Origin: an uncultured Bacteroidota bacterium | GTDB taxonomy: Bacteria > Bacteroidota > Bacteroidia > JABEUT01 | Reading direction: 5' to 3' | DNA length: 64,000 nt | Assembly (NCBI GenBank): GCA_903863935.1 | Contig: CAIPDV010000081.1 | Coordinates: 22,389 to 86,388, forward strand | In this document: positions 52,172 to 61,497 of the stretch, piece by piece | Layout of the letters: every line of letters begins with the position of its first letter | Numbering within the stretch: position 1 is the stretch's first letter | Notes under the pieces: generated by a model | Seen by the model: only the letters and a program-made list of their open reading frames with translations | Told to the model about the DNA's origin: nothing | Databases searched by the model: none | Made by a program: the position numbers and the translations under genes

Positions 52172-53257
52172 TTAAAATTTATAGCCCAATCCTCCGGTAA
52201 AATTAAAAATTGCAATATCAAGGCTCTTTCCATAGTATCCACCGGATTTAAAAATACTTCCGGTATTCATATCCATCAATTGATATGAACCATCTGCATT
52301 GTAACTTGAATTTTGAAATTCCATTAACCCGCGTAAAAAAAAGTGAGGTGATAATTTAATATCTAAGTGCATACTGAGTTCAAAGTCAAAATTAGTTTGT
52401 GCTGATGAATTTGTGTTCAGGTAATAATTGGTTGAGGAAATAATACGGTCATATTGGTCGTAAGTATTGTAAGTTGCAATTCCTTGCATGGCTGGGATAT
52501 TGGTAATAAATGCACCAGCCATCAAACTAATGCCAAATACAAGCTCCTTTCCTTCCCAGTTTTTACTTACGCCATATAAAATAGAATAATTGTTATAGTA
52601 ATCTGTTCCACTCGCATTCACGTTGCTTATTGGCATAAAAGTGGGTGAGCCTGCACTGGATTGTGGATTACGGGTTCCAATTACCATAGCGGCTGTGTAA
52701 TTCATGAATCCGCTTACATCTAACCCATTTTGAATAGTATTGAACATTACAGACATTTCCCAGCCGTGGTATAGTACAACCCCCGCAGTTAATGAAAATA
52801 CATGCCCGTTTTGGGCATACCCTGCATCGTTTAAAGTTACGTTCCCTGTTGCATCATCTACTATAATATAGGAGTTACTTCCATAGCCGTTAAGGGAAGG
52901 GGTACATGCACCTGCTGAAACAAGAATGTATGGATGCACATCTTTAATAAAATCACTATCATCCTGCTTCGTATCTGAAATTGTTTTGGGTTTATCAAAG
53001 CTATAAATCGCCCCATTGGCATATTTTATGTAATTTATTTTATCTTTCGAAACCTGCCATTGCGATGCATCCGGCGGAACCGTATAGGTTATCTGCTTAC
53101 CAACATATAGAATTTTCACGGCTCTTTTAAAGCCATCTTTATAAAAGAGTGAATCAAGCGTTTGGCTGAATGAAGAATGAAAAATGAAGAGTCCTGCCGC
53201 CACTAAAAGAAAAGAGCTCCTGCAGGTAAAGGAAAAAAAGAGAAGGAGTTTTTTCAT
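52172..53257 (-). CDS. Outer-membrane beta-barrel-type protein (copy 2)
   Basis: A 361-residue paralogue of the gene at 51086-52162 with the same plan: signal peptide ending HSSFSQ, DSLFYKDGFKRAVKILYVGKQITY, then barrel strands ending FTGGLGYKF. Long blocks are almost identical to copy 1 (for example FNFTxGLGYKF, PAMHGIATYNTY versus PAMQGIATYNTY, HPYILVSAG). Recent tandem duplication is likely. Copy 1 begins 9 bases after its stop. Confidence 0.75.
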   Translation of the reverse strand: MKKLLLFFSFTCRSSFLLVAAGLFIFHSSFSQTLDSLFYKDGFKRAVKILYVGKQITYTVPPDASQWQVSKDKINYIKYANGAIYSFDKPKTISDTKQDDSDFIKDVHPYILVSAGACTPSLNGYGSNSYIIVDDATGNVTLNDAGYAQNGHVFSLTAGVVLYHGWEMSVMFNTIQNGLDVSGFMNYTAAMVIGTRNPQSSAGSPTFMPISNVNASGTDYYNNYSILYGVSKNWEGKELVFGISLMAGAFITNIPAMQGIATYNTYDQYDRIISSTNYYLNTNSSAQTNFDFELSMHLDIKLSPHFFLRGLMEFQNSSYNADGSYQLMDMNTGSIFKSGGYYGKSLDIAIFNFTGGLGYKF

Positions 53258-53277
53258 TTAACGAATAAATTTGAACT

Positions 53278-53285
53278 CAAATATA
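53278..53285 (-). promoter_or_regulatory. -7 box for the duplicated barrel genes
   Basis: The minus strand reads TATATTTG, a perfect TAnnTTTG, 20 bases before the ATG at 53257. Confidence 0.5.
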
Positions 53286-53307
53286 ATAGATTTTCAAATA
53301 CATAACT

Positions 53308-53354
53308 CAGATTCTTCACTGTGCTCATCCCGATAGTTATCGGAATGGCAATAC
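53308..53354. repeat. Family A arm carrying a nested CCGATA-GT-TATCGG palindrome
   Basis: CAGATTCTTCACTGTGCTCA is followed by 16 extra bases (53328-53343, a CCGATA/TATCGG hairpin) and then AATGGCAAT. In the intact arm at 45207-45236 the same positions read CTCAGAATGACAA without the insert. Confidence 0.6.
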
Positions 53355-53372
53355 ATGTACTTTATGAAAAAC

Positions 53373-55337
53373 TTATGCCCATTCACCAAAGATCTCCATC
53401 CATTTGGCAAATGCAATCAGTTTGAAGATGCGGCCGTCGTCGGGCTTGTTGGGCTGGTTGAAAAGGTGTTCGTAATCTCTCACTATTTTTTTTGTGTTGA
53501 GGAATTCAGCAAGTGTCGGGTTTTCAAAAATAGGTTTTACCTCGTTGCGGATTTCCGCGATCCATTGACGGTTGGGTGTAACATAACCTTTCTTGTCTTG
53601 CCTGTCCAGTATGGTATTTGGGGTTAGGCCACGCAGCGATTTACGCATGAGTGATTTCAATTCTCCATTCACAATTTTTACCGATGAAGGCAACGAAAAA
53701 ACATACTCAATTAAATTAATATCATCGGAAAAAGGTGTGCGCGATTCTACCGAATGCCACATGGAGCAACGGTCTTCGCACTTGAGATAGGTTTTTAAAA
53801 GTGTATTGTTGAAATCCTTATTCAGAGCCTCATTCAGGGTAGGATAATCTTTTTCTTTCCGAACACCTTCAGCATTTCTTTTCAGAAAATCGTTGTTCAG
53901 ATATTTTAATTCCGGATGAATTCGTTGCCTGAATTTTACCTGTTGCATAGGCCCCATGCCCGATAAATAAGCATTGGCAACCATGTGTGTAAAATAGCGT
54001 TTCAATTGTCCGGTTGTTCGCAATTGTTTAAAAAATTCGCCCGGCCCTTGCTGCTTCAGTACTCCCTGCAGATAGGGTAAATAATAACTTCCATAACCAC
54101 CGAAAAGCTCGTCACCGCCCTGTCCGTCGAGTGCGACTTTAATATTATGTTCTTTTATCAATCGCATCACCCTGAACTGTGCATAAGTGCTGGTACTCCA
54201 AATAGGAATGTCCTGGCAATATATGAGATTGTGCAGGTCGCTCAGTAGTTCTTTCGAAGTAGGATAAGTGTAGTGCGCTTCCGATTCAGTTTTGTCCGAT
54301 GCGATCTTAGCCCAGGGTGTTTCATCAATCTTTTTATCATGAAAAGAAGTGGTGAATGTATTGAGTCCTTTGCCTGTAAGTCTGTAAATTGCAGCAACAA
54401 TTGATGAGCTGTCTAACCCGCCACTGAGGCAGGATGCAACCTCAACATCCGAACGCAAGCGCAGCCTTACCGATTCGATAAAAAGTGTCTGTATTTTTTC
54501 GGTTGCATGCTTTAAATTAAAATCAGCATCGGAATACTTATGGGAGTAGGGTAGTGTGTAATATTTCCATTTTTTCAGTTCACCTGTTTGTAAATTCAGG
54601 GTAAGGGAATGAGCCGGAAATAATTCAATGATGTCTTTGAACATGCCTTCTTCTTCCTGTTCCATGGCGGAAAAAAGCCAATAATCGAACACGGCTTTTT
54701 CGTTGGGTGCAAAGTCAACAATGCCGCATTGCAGCAATGCTTTTTGTTCTGAAGCAAAAGCAAAAAGAGTTTCGTCTTTATAATAGTAAAATGGTTTCAC
54801 CCCAAATCGGTCGCGGCTGGCGAATACTTGTTTTTTATTTTTATCGTAAATAACAAATGCCCACATACCATTGAAACGGTTAACACACTCATAGCCCCAT
54901 TCGGCATAGGCGGCAAGTATTACTTCCGTGTCGGTTGCCGTGTGGAATGTATGCCCAAGGCCTGATAATTCTTCGCGAAGTTCAATGTAGTTATATATTT
55001 CACCGTTGTAAGTTATCCAAAGCGTTTTTGAAATGTTGCATAGCGGTTGATGCCCTGCAGGAGTTATATCAATAATACTTAACCGGCGGTGGGCCAATAT
55101 TGCCTGCACATCGTGCCTGGGTTCAATTGCCTGTATGGGTTTATGCAGTATATGAGAATGAATTATTGATTGCGGAGTATCGTTTCCAAAAACAGGAATT
55201 TCATCCTCTTCACGGATAAGCAGAAATCCTTCCCCATCAGGCCCTCGATGACGGATAGCGTCATTCATTAGCCTTGCTGCATCTGCAAGTTCAACTTTTT
55301 CTTTGGTGAATGATACTATTCCGGCAATCCCGCACAT
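53373..55337 (-). CDS. asnB: Asparagine synthase (glutamine-hydrolysing)
   Basis: A 654-residue two-domain enzyme. The glutaminase domain starts MCGIAGIVSF with the N-terminal nucleophile Cys2 and includes AILAHRRLSIID and TYNGEIYNYIELR. The synthetase domain has the PP-loop CLSGGLDSSSIVA and GQGGDELFGGYGSYYL. In this setting, before a glycosyltransferase and a sulfotransferase, it may amidate a sugar carboxylate of a surface glycan, as such cluster-located AsnB homologues do, rather than make free asparagine. Confidence 0.9.
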   Translation of the reverse strand: MCGIAGIVSFTKEKVELADAARLMNDAIRHRGPDGEGFLLIREEDEIPVFGNDTPQSIIHSHILHKPIQAIEPRHDVQAILAHRRLSIIDITPAGHQPLCNISKTLWITYNGEIYNYIELREELSGLGHTFHTATDTEVILAAYAEWGYECVNRFNGMWAFVIYDKNKKQVFASRDRFGVKPFYYYKDETLFAFASEQKALLQCGIVDFAPNEKAVFDYWLFSAMEQEEEGMFKDIIELFPAHSLTLNLQTGELKKWKYYTLPYSHKYSDADFNLKHATEKIQTLFIESVRLRLRSDVEVASCLSGGLDSSSIVAAIYRLTGKGLNTFTTSFHDKKIDETPWAKIASDKTESEAHYTYPTSKELLSDLHNLIYCQDIPIWSTSTYAQFRVMRLIKEHNIKVALDGQGGDELFGGYGSYYLPYLQGVLKQQGPGEFFKQLRTTGQLKRYFTHMVANAYLSGMGPMQQVKFRQRIHPELKYLNNDFLKRNAEGVRKEKDYPTLNEALNKDFNNTLLKTYLKCEDRCSMWHSVESRTPFSDDINLIEYVFSLPSSVKIVNGELKSLMRKSLRGLTPNTILDRQDKKGYVTPNRQWIAEIRNEVKPIFENPTLAEFLNTKKIVRDYEHLFNQPNKPDDGRIFKLIAFAKWMEIFGEWA

Positions 55338-55338
55338 T

Positions 55339-57699
55339 TCATTTTTGTTTTAATACTTCGCTGTACATCTGCATAAATTTATTGGCAATTGAATCTTCAC
55401 TAACCCTATCTAATATGGAGTTACGAATAGTTGACGAATCGTATTTATCTCTTTCTTTCACCATCTTTTCCATGGCTTCAGCCAATTGATTTTCATTCTC
55501 AATATCAACCAGCAGGCCATTTTGTTCTGTAATGAATTCTTCCGGTCCTCCACAGCGGGAGGATATTACCGGTATGCCACAACACATGGCTTCAAGCAGA
55601 ATAATAGCCTGTGTTTCCACATCGCTGAATAATACAAAAGCATTGGCGTGTTGAAGCATTTTCACGAGCTCGGTTTTTGATGTTGTTCCTGTAAAACTAA
55701 CTGCATTTTCAATACCGAGTGACTTTGCAAGCTCCGATAATTTTTCGGTAACCTCCCCCGTATCTACAACCATTTTAAGCGTTGCAGATTGGTTTTTTGC
55801 ATGGAATTTGGCAAATGAACGAATTATGCCGGATACATTTTTACGCTGCTGCTCCTCAAATGAAACATGTATGAATTCAAATTTATTTTCTTTGGGAATA
55901 TTATTTTCAGCAGGTTTGAAAGCATTTGTGTCAACTACATTCGGAATGATATAATACGTATTCCTTAAATTTGCATTCAGCATCATTTGTTTAAGTGAAT
56001 CAGAGACAACAGCCATTGCTGATGCGCGCTTTACAGCCATCTCCGACAGGAATTTCAGCCTGAAACCCTTGTATCTACCATCTCGTGGAAAATAGCCCGA
56101 CCAGTGTTCCAGAATAACGAACGGTATTTTCCATTTCTTGCTCAACCTTGCTGCAACAACAGAGACCGGATACACTACATTCGACTGTATAATGTCTGGC
56201 CTGCCTTGCTGGTTTAAATAAATAGTAATCCCCTTTTTCCAGGCTGATAAATACCTTGAAAGTCTAATAAATCCAGATATGAGAGGGATATTAATTTTAG
56301 TGCGTTTAAAAAAGACTGTAACGGTAAATACTCCATTAAGTGTATTTATTTCGCACCCTGCTTCCTCCGAAGACGTAATAAAAACAGTAGATACATTGCA
56401 ATGCTGAGCCACAAGTTCGGCATGGCGCTGAACAAAGATGCCGTGAAGTGGCCTGTATTTGGTGGGATACCATGAGGAGACAAATAAAACTTTTAAATTT
56501 TGGTTTTTTGATTCTGAATTTTGAATGGACGGATCAGCAGGTAAATTCAAAACCAGCTTATAAATATCCGTAAACTGTTTGGAGATGGCTTCCGGGCTAA
56601 CTTTATCAAGAACCATATTGCGTATTTCAGCAGGGTTGTAGTTTGCTGAATTTTGAAATAGCACTTCCATGGCTTCGTATAACTGGTCTTCATTTTTAGC
56701 GTCAACAAGTATTCCATTTTTTTGGTTGATATAATCAGGCACATCGCCAACCCGTGTTCCAATAACAGGAAGACCGCAAGCGAAAGACTCCAGCATAACA
56801 CAAGGCAAATTTTCATAATTACTGAAAAGCAAAAAAGCATCAGCCTTTTGAAATGCGGCTGCAAGGGCCGACCCTGTTGTTTTTCCTTGCAAATACACAC
56901 CATCATTTTCAGAAAAGGGTTCCTTGATTTTTTTCAGAAATTCCGGTACTTCCTCGTCCCATATTATTGTAAATTTAGATTGTAGATGCTTTGTATGAAA
57001 GCGTTTAAACGCCCTTATCATACCTGTTATATTCTTATGTTCATCATCAAGCGAGGACACATGTATAAAACTAAAATCTGTATTAGAACGTAAGGGCTTT
57101 TGCGTGAAAATGGCGGGGTTTACTACGTTTGGGATGGGGAAGTATTTATTTTTCAAACCAAGTGCCGGCATTGTACGGCTAAGTTTAGCCGAATCGGTTA
57201 TTACGGCACCAGCATGAGCCACTGAAATTTTTGAAATAAATTTTTTCCAGAAACCCCTGTAACGTCCGTCTTCAGGAAAGTAACCTGTCCAGTGTTCAGT
57301 AATTACATAGGGTACACCCCAAAGGTATTTCAGGCAGGTGGCAATGATTGTTACGGGGTAAACAATATTGGAGTTTATCAGGTCGGGTTTCCCCTTTTTC
57401 TTTTTATAAAGGAGCAGTAACTTTCTCCAAAGAAGCAGGTAGCGTGCAAGCTTTACAAGCGGGCTTAGTAGCGGTATTTTAAATGACGGGGTTTTGTAAT
57501 AACCACGCAGGGTATAGATTCCGTCCTCATCCAATTCTTCAATAGAACTGCTTATGTCGGAACAAATAAATATTACCGATACATTACAATCAAGGGTATT
57601 GGCGGCCGCATGACGTTTTACAAATATTCCATTTAGCGGCTTTACACGGCTGGGATACCAGGAAGAAATGAATAATATGTTGAGTTTTTTGCCCTCCAT
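55339..57699 (-). CDS. Tandem-fused double GT4 glycosyltransferase
   Basis: A 786-residue protein consisting of two complete GT-B (family 4) glycosyltransferases in a row. The first starts LNILFISSWYPSRVKPLNGIFVKRHAA (about 6-32) and the second LKVLFVSSWYPTKYRPLHGIFVQRHAE (about 403-429). Both have the GHWSGYFP-like EHWTGYFPEDGRY/EHWSGYFPRDGRY block and a C-terminal nucleotide-sugar site (FSNYENLPCVMLESFACGLPVIGTRVGDVPDYI; FSDVETQAIILLEAMCCGIPVISSRCGGPEEFI). The donor-site Glu in ExxxE is kept in the first half (ENLPCVMLE) but altered in the second (ETQAIILLE). Both may be active. Confidence 0.9.
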   Translation of the reverse strand: MEGKKLNILFISSWYPSRVKPLNGIFVKRHAAANTLDCNVSVIFICSDISSSIEELDEDGIYTLRGYYKTPSFKIPLLSPLVKLARYLLLWRKLLLLYKKKKGKPDLINSNIVYPVTIIATCLKYLWGVPYVITEHWTGYFPEDGRYRGFWKKFISKISVAHAGAVITDSAKLSRTMPALGLKNKYFPIPNVVNPAIFTQKPLRSNTDFSFIHVSSLDDEHKNITGMIRAFKRFHTKHLQSKFTIIWDEEVPEFLKKIKEPFSENDGVYLQGKTTGSALAAAFQKADAFLLFSNYENLPCVMLESFACGLPVIGTRVGDVPDYINQKNGILVDAKNEDQLYEAMEVLFQNSANYNPAEIRNMVLDKVSPEAISKQFTDIYKLVLNLPADPSIQNSESKNQNLKVLFVSSWYPTKYRPLHGIFVQRHAELVAQHCNVSTVFITSSEEAGCEINTLNGVFTVTVFFKRTKINIPLISGFIRLSRYLSAWKKGITIYLNQQGRPDIIQSNVVYPVSVVAARLSKKWKIPFVILEHWSGYFPRDGRYKGFRLKFLSEMAVKRASAMAVVSDSLKQMMLNANLRNTYYIIPNVVDTNAFKPAENNIPKENKFEFIHVSFEEQQRKNVSGIIRSFAKFHAKNQSATLKMVVDTGEVTEKLSELAKSLGIENAVSFTGTTSKTELVKMLQHANAFVLFSDVETQAIILLEAMCCGIPVISSRCGGPEEFITEQNGLLVDIENENQLAEAMEKMVKERDKYDSSTIRNSILDRVSEDSIANKFMQMYSEVLKQK

Positions 57700-57801
57700 A
57701 ACTGCAAAATAAAACTAAATAGTTAATTGTAAATGGTTAATTGTTAGTGGTAAACGAATTCCATTTAGCATTAAGCATTTACACTTACATCACAAGGCGG
57801 G

Positions 57802-58704
57802 TTATAGTTTAAGCCAATGGCTTAAATCGCGGTTCATGAGTTTGGCCAGTTTTTCAATATCATCTTTGTAAATATTGATAAGGCGAAGTTTTAACTCATC
57901 GGTAAGCGGGTTGCGTGGCTGGTATTTGGTGTTCAAATTCCAGAGTTTGTCAATCACCCATTCCCTGCGTTTGGAGTGATGCGGGAAAATAAAGCGTCCG
58001 AGTGCTTTTATAAATGGGGGAGGAGCAAGCAAAAAATTCAGGTAGCCCTTGCTGCGGGGGCTTTTATTGGCATTAATAACTTCAAATGACTCAGGCAAAA
58101 TTTCATCCACGTCAAGGAATTTCAGCACTTTGGCATATTCCAGTTCGGTGTTGAATTTAAAATCTTCGAAGAAAATAATGTGAAGCTGGTTATCCGGAAA
58201 AACTGCCTTGAACCGCATTATTTGTTCATAATAGTTGGCTGCGGTACTGTAAAACAATGATTCCAGCGGACATTTATGATAAGGAGGAATCATATTTCCT
58301 GAACGTCGTTCCGTTTCAGCATTCAGGGCTTGTTCAAAATTTTCAATAGGTTCATCTCCATTAAAAACGAGCTGGCTGTGCAGCGAATAAACCATTTGCA
58401 CCGGGTTGCGGAGCATCATAATAATTTTAGCATTCGGATTGAAAGCCTTAATTTCTTCTGCCGCTTTGGCGGATAGCATGTGGTAGATAAATCCATCGCC
58501 TATTGCCTTCTGGTTGGTCGCATCGGTATAATAGGAGAGGTAAATGCTTTCGCGCAAATGAGGCGTGCGGAGTGTGAGGTCGGGGCTGAAAAAGCATATT
58601 TCTTTTTTGGGGAGATATACCTGTGGATGTTTCTTTAAATAATCATAAAGCGAGGTGGTTCCTGATTTTGGAGCACCTGCAATAAAAAAATTCGGTTTTA
58701 ACAT
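57802..58704 (-). CDS. Sulfotransferase family protein
   Basis: A 300-residue enzyme transferring sulfate from PAPS to a glycan or lipid. The N terminus has the 5'-phosphosulfate loop FIAGAPKSGTTSLYDYLKKHP and the 3'-phosphate region MLRNPVQMVYSLHSQLVFNGDEP; KGYLNFLLAPPP near 220 and the late WVIDKLWNLNTKYQPRNPL end it. ATG 58704 (MLKPNFF) is the sound start; an upstream TTG is unlikely. It suggests that the glycan made by this cluster is sulfated. The 58705-59012 gap has only a CCGGAAA/TTTCCGG hairpin at 58949-58968. Confidence 0.87.
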   Translation of the reverse strand: MLKPNFFIAGAPKSGTTSLYDYLKKHPQVYLPKKEICFFSPDLTLRTPHLRESIYLSYYTDATNQKAIGDGFIYHMLSAKAAEEIKAFNPNAKIIMMLRNPVQMVYSLHSQLVFNGDEPIENFEQALNAETERRSGNMIPPYHKCPLESLFYSTAANYYEQIMRFKAVFPDNQLHIIFFEDFKFNTELEYAKVLKFLDVDEILPESFEVINANKSPRSKGYLNFLLAPPPFIKALGRFIFPHHSKRREWVIDKLWNLNTKYQPRNPLTDELKLRLINIYKDDIEKLAKLMNRDLSHWLKL

Positions 58705-59012
58705 AGGGGATGTGTCAAGATGGATTTTTTCACAAGTGTAATGATTACTCCGCAAAGTTCTGATAAATATTTCAGTTACAGTATTAGTTAATGTAAAATA
58801 AAAGGAGTTCCTGATTTATCTCTGCATTCATAAACCGAATCATGACCTTATCCCCTGATGTGGAACAGGAAAGTTAAAATCCGGCTCCTTAAAAAATCCG
58901 GTTAAAGAAATTATTGCAAAAAAATAATCTGAATAATGGAGGAGACGCCCGGAAAAAAGGCTTTCCGGCTGCCAATACCAAAAAAGCTTTATTTTGCAGG
59001 CAATAACACCGA

Positions 59013-60350
59013 ATGTTAAATAACCTGATTGCACCAGTACTTCGCCCCTTTATTAAAAATGAAGAGGACCTTAATAGATTGGCTACCGTTATTATTCCTA
59101 CTTTTATAGTAAGGTCAGGATATTTTATTATTTCATTTTTAATTGCCATAGTACTTACCCGTTCATTAGGCCCGAGCCGCTATGGAGTATTTTCACTTAC
59201 CGGAACCATTATTTTTTCATTGATGAATTTTTCATCCTATGGTTTTGAGGTTATAGCTTTAAGGTTTACCTCATCCTATCTTTCAAAAGGTGAGAAAGGT
59301 TTATGGAAAGGCATGTATAACTGGTCGTCGAAGCTGCTAATTATCATCAGCACTGCTGTGGCGGCGGGGGCGGTACTATTCATATGGGTTTTTGTGTATC
59401 TGTTTCACATTTTACCTAAAACCGATTATACGCTTCCGGTATTGGTTACCTGCTCCGTTATTCCCATTTACGCCCTCATGAATTTTTATGCCAACCTGCT
59501 CAGGGGCCAGGGAAAATCACTTGTTTCATTTTTGCCCGATAACATTGTGAAGCCTTTATTCCTGCTGGTAATGCTTGTTATTTTGCGGCTAACAATAAAG
59601 CACCTCAGTCTGCATATTGCCATAGGGCTGAATATTGTATCTTTCGGAGTAGCTTTTGTATTTATTTTTCTTCTATTCCGGAGGGTGAATAACCTGAACC
59701 AAGTGCAGGCAATTTACGACAAGCCCAAATGGAGGCGTTTTGTAACCTCACTTTTTATTCTAACCCTGGTAAGCAGCCTGAGTAATAAGCTGGATAGCAT
59801 TTTACTAGGAGCCATAAAAGATTCGGCCCAGGTGGGTATTTATTCCGCTGCCGATAAGTATGCCAGTTCGCTACTGTTTTTTATGTATGTAATGAATATG
59901 ATCATAGCACCTTCACTAGCCAGTTTGAACACTCCGGAAAATAAAGATAAATTGCAGAAAATGATAACCCGCACTATCCGTTGGGTCATGCTTTTTACGC
60001 TGCCCGTGTTTATCGGCATTATTATTTTCAGCGGGCAGATCATGCATATTTCGGGCTCGCAGTTTGAGCCCGGACAAACCGCTCTTATAATAATTGGTTG
60101 CGGAATATTAATAGATATTGCCTTTGGCCCGGTAGGCAATTTTGCCCTGATGACGGGAAATGAAAAATACAATACCATTTATATGGCAATTAGTATATTG
60201 ATTAATATTGCCCTTAATCTGATGCTTACACCCCGTATGGGTTTTGTTGGTACTGCTATTGCAACCGCCAGTTGCACCATATTCTGGAATGCTGCAATGT
60301 TTATTACTATCATGAGGAAAACGGGCATCAGAACATGGATTTTCGGATAA
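59013..60350 (+). CDS. Flippase (polysaccharide exporter, MOP family)
   Basis: A 445-residue membrane protein with 12-14 helices. It has the N-terminal SYFIISFLIAIVLTRSLGPSRYGVFSL, a central SLFILTLVSSLSNKLDSILLGAIKDSAQVGIYSAADKY, and a C-terminal NPRMGFVGTAIATASC block. It would flip the lipid-linked unit built by the minus-strand transferases across the cytoplasmic membrane. A second flippase is at 16197. It is followed by the DUF1016 gene three bases later. Confidence 0.87.
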   Translation: MLNNLIAPVLRPFIKNEEDLNRLATVIIPTFIVRSGYFIISFLIAIVLTRSLGPSRYGVFSLTGTIIFSLMNFSSYGFEVIALRFTSSYLSKGEKGLWKGMYNWSSKLLIIISTAVAAGAVLFIWVFVYLFHILPKTDYTLPVLVTCSVIPIYALMNFYANLLRGQGKSLVSFLPDNIVKPLFLLVMLVILRLTIKHLSLHIAIGLNIVSFGVAFVFIFLLFRRVNNLNQVQAIYDKPKWRRFVTSLFILTLVSSLSNKLDSILLGAIKDSAQVGIYSAADKYASSLLFFMYVMNMIIAPSLASLNTPENKDKLQKMITRTIRWVMLFTLPVFIGIIIFSGQIMHISGSQFEPGQTALIIIGCGILIDIAFGPVGNFALMTGNEKYNTIYMAISILINIALNLMLTPRMGFVGTAIATASCTIFWNAAMFITIMRKTGIRTWIFG

Positions 60351-60353
60351 AAA

Positions 60354-61493
60354 ATGAAGAAAGGATTGAACAAAGGATATGTTGGGTTTATTGCTGAAAT
60401 AAAGCAAAACATCATCCATAGCCGGTACCAGGCTGCAAGGCTTGCCAACAGGGAACAATTATTGCTTTACCTGCAAATAGGAAAACTCCTTTCAGAAAAA
60501 ATAAAGGCGGAAAAATGGGGAGCAAAAGTATTGCAACAGATAGCTGATGACCTGCAAAATGAGCTCCCGGGATTGAGGGGATTTTCGGAAAGAAGCATGA
60601 AAAAGATGATTCAATTTTCGGAAGAATACCTGGATATTCTAATTGGGCCGTCAGTAACGGCCCAATTAAAAAATGCATTTAGGCCGTCGGTAACGGCCCA
60701 ATCAAAAAAAGCAATCAGGCAGCCAGCAATTGCCCAAATCAAGGCAGTAGGTAATGGTTTGGCAATCAAAGAGAAAGAGTTAAAAGATTTTTTTAGTATT
60801 AGCTTTACGCATCATATATATATGCTATCAAAATGCAAGCATAAAGAAGAGCGTTTGTTTTATATTCAAAAAGCGGCGGCTGAAATGTGGAGTGTATCAA
60901 CTCTGGAGCATCAGATAAGTGCGAAGTTATATAAGCACCAGGGCCGGTTGCCGAATAATTTTAAAGCTGTTTTGCCCGGTGCCATGAGTACGGCTGCGCT
61001 TGCTGCATTTAAAGATGAATACCTGTTCGATTTCATGTCGTTGGAAGAGGATGTTGACGAACGTGTTTTTGAAGAGAAGGCGGTGGCGGGAATCCGGAAA
61101 TTTATAATGACATTGGGTAAAGGTTTTTCTTTCATTGGCAATCAGTACAAACTGGATGTAGGCGGGAAAGAATACTTTATCGATCTTTTATTTTATAACC
61201 GTATTTTGCAATGCCTTGTTGTGTTTGAACTAAAGCGTGGAAAATTTAAACCGGAATATGCGGGCAAATTGAATTTTTATTTAAATGTTCTTGATGATAG
61301 CGTAAAATTGCAACATGAAAAACCCAGCATAGGGATCATATTATGCAAGGAAAAGAATAATGTTGAAGTGGAATATTCATTCAGGAGTATAAACAAAGCA
61401 ATGGGTGTGGCTACATATAAATTGAGTACACAAGTGCCAAAGGAAATGAAAGGGATTCTGCCTGATGCGGATAAACTAAGAAAACTAATTTAA
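60354..61493 (+). CDS. DUF1016/YhcG-type PD-(D/E)XK nuclease
   Basis: A 379-residue protein. The N-terminal domain (GFIAEIKQNIIHSRYQAARLANREQLLLYLQIG) and the C-terminal PDDEXK core (FIGNQYKLDVGGKEYFIDLLFYNRILQCLVVFELKRGKFKPEYAGKLNFYLNVLDD) are typical of YhcG/DUF1016. The nuclease Asp (YFIDLLFY) and ExK (FELKRGK) are in place. Between the domains, residues about 96-125 contain a low-complexity insertion of three related heptads (GPSVTAQ, RPSVTAQ, RQPAIAQ), encoded by palindromic DNA (60641-60698). Its place inside a glycan cluster, between flippase and galE, is unexpected. Confidence 0.85.
   Translation: MKKGLNKGYVGFIAEIKQNIIHSRYQAARLANREQLLLYLQIGKLLSEKIKAEKWGAKVLQQIADDLQNELPGLRGFSERSMKKMIQFSEEYLDILIGPSVTAQLKNAFRPSVTAQSKKAIRQPAIAQIKAVGNGLAIKEKELKDFFSISFTHHIYMLSKCKHKEERLFYIQKAAAEMWSVSTLEHQISAKLYKHQGRLPNNFKAVLPGAMSTAALAAFKDEYLFDFMSLEEDVDERVFEEKAVAGIRKFIMTLGKGFSFIGNQYKLDVGGKEYFIDLLFYNRILQCLVVFELKRGKFKPEYAGKLNFYLNVLDDSVKLQHEKPSIGIILCKEKNNVEVEYSFRSINKAMGVATYKLSTQVPKEMKGILPDADKLRKLI
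60641..60698 (+). repeat. Intragenic palindromic repeats in the DUF1016 gene
   Basis: A perfect 11-bp stem AATTGGGCCGT/ACGGCCCAATT (60641-60651 and 60657-60667, loop CAGTA) is followed by a second GGCCGT/ACGGCC hairpin (60682-60687 and 60693-60698, loop CGGTA). A third, decayed relative follows at about 60717-60737. They keep the reading frame. Confidence 0.85.
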
Positions 61494-61497
61494 GAAC

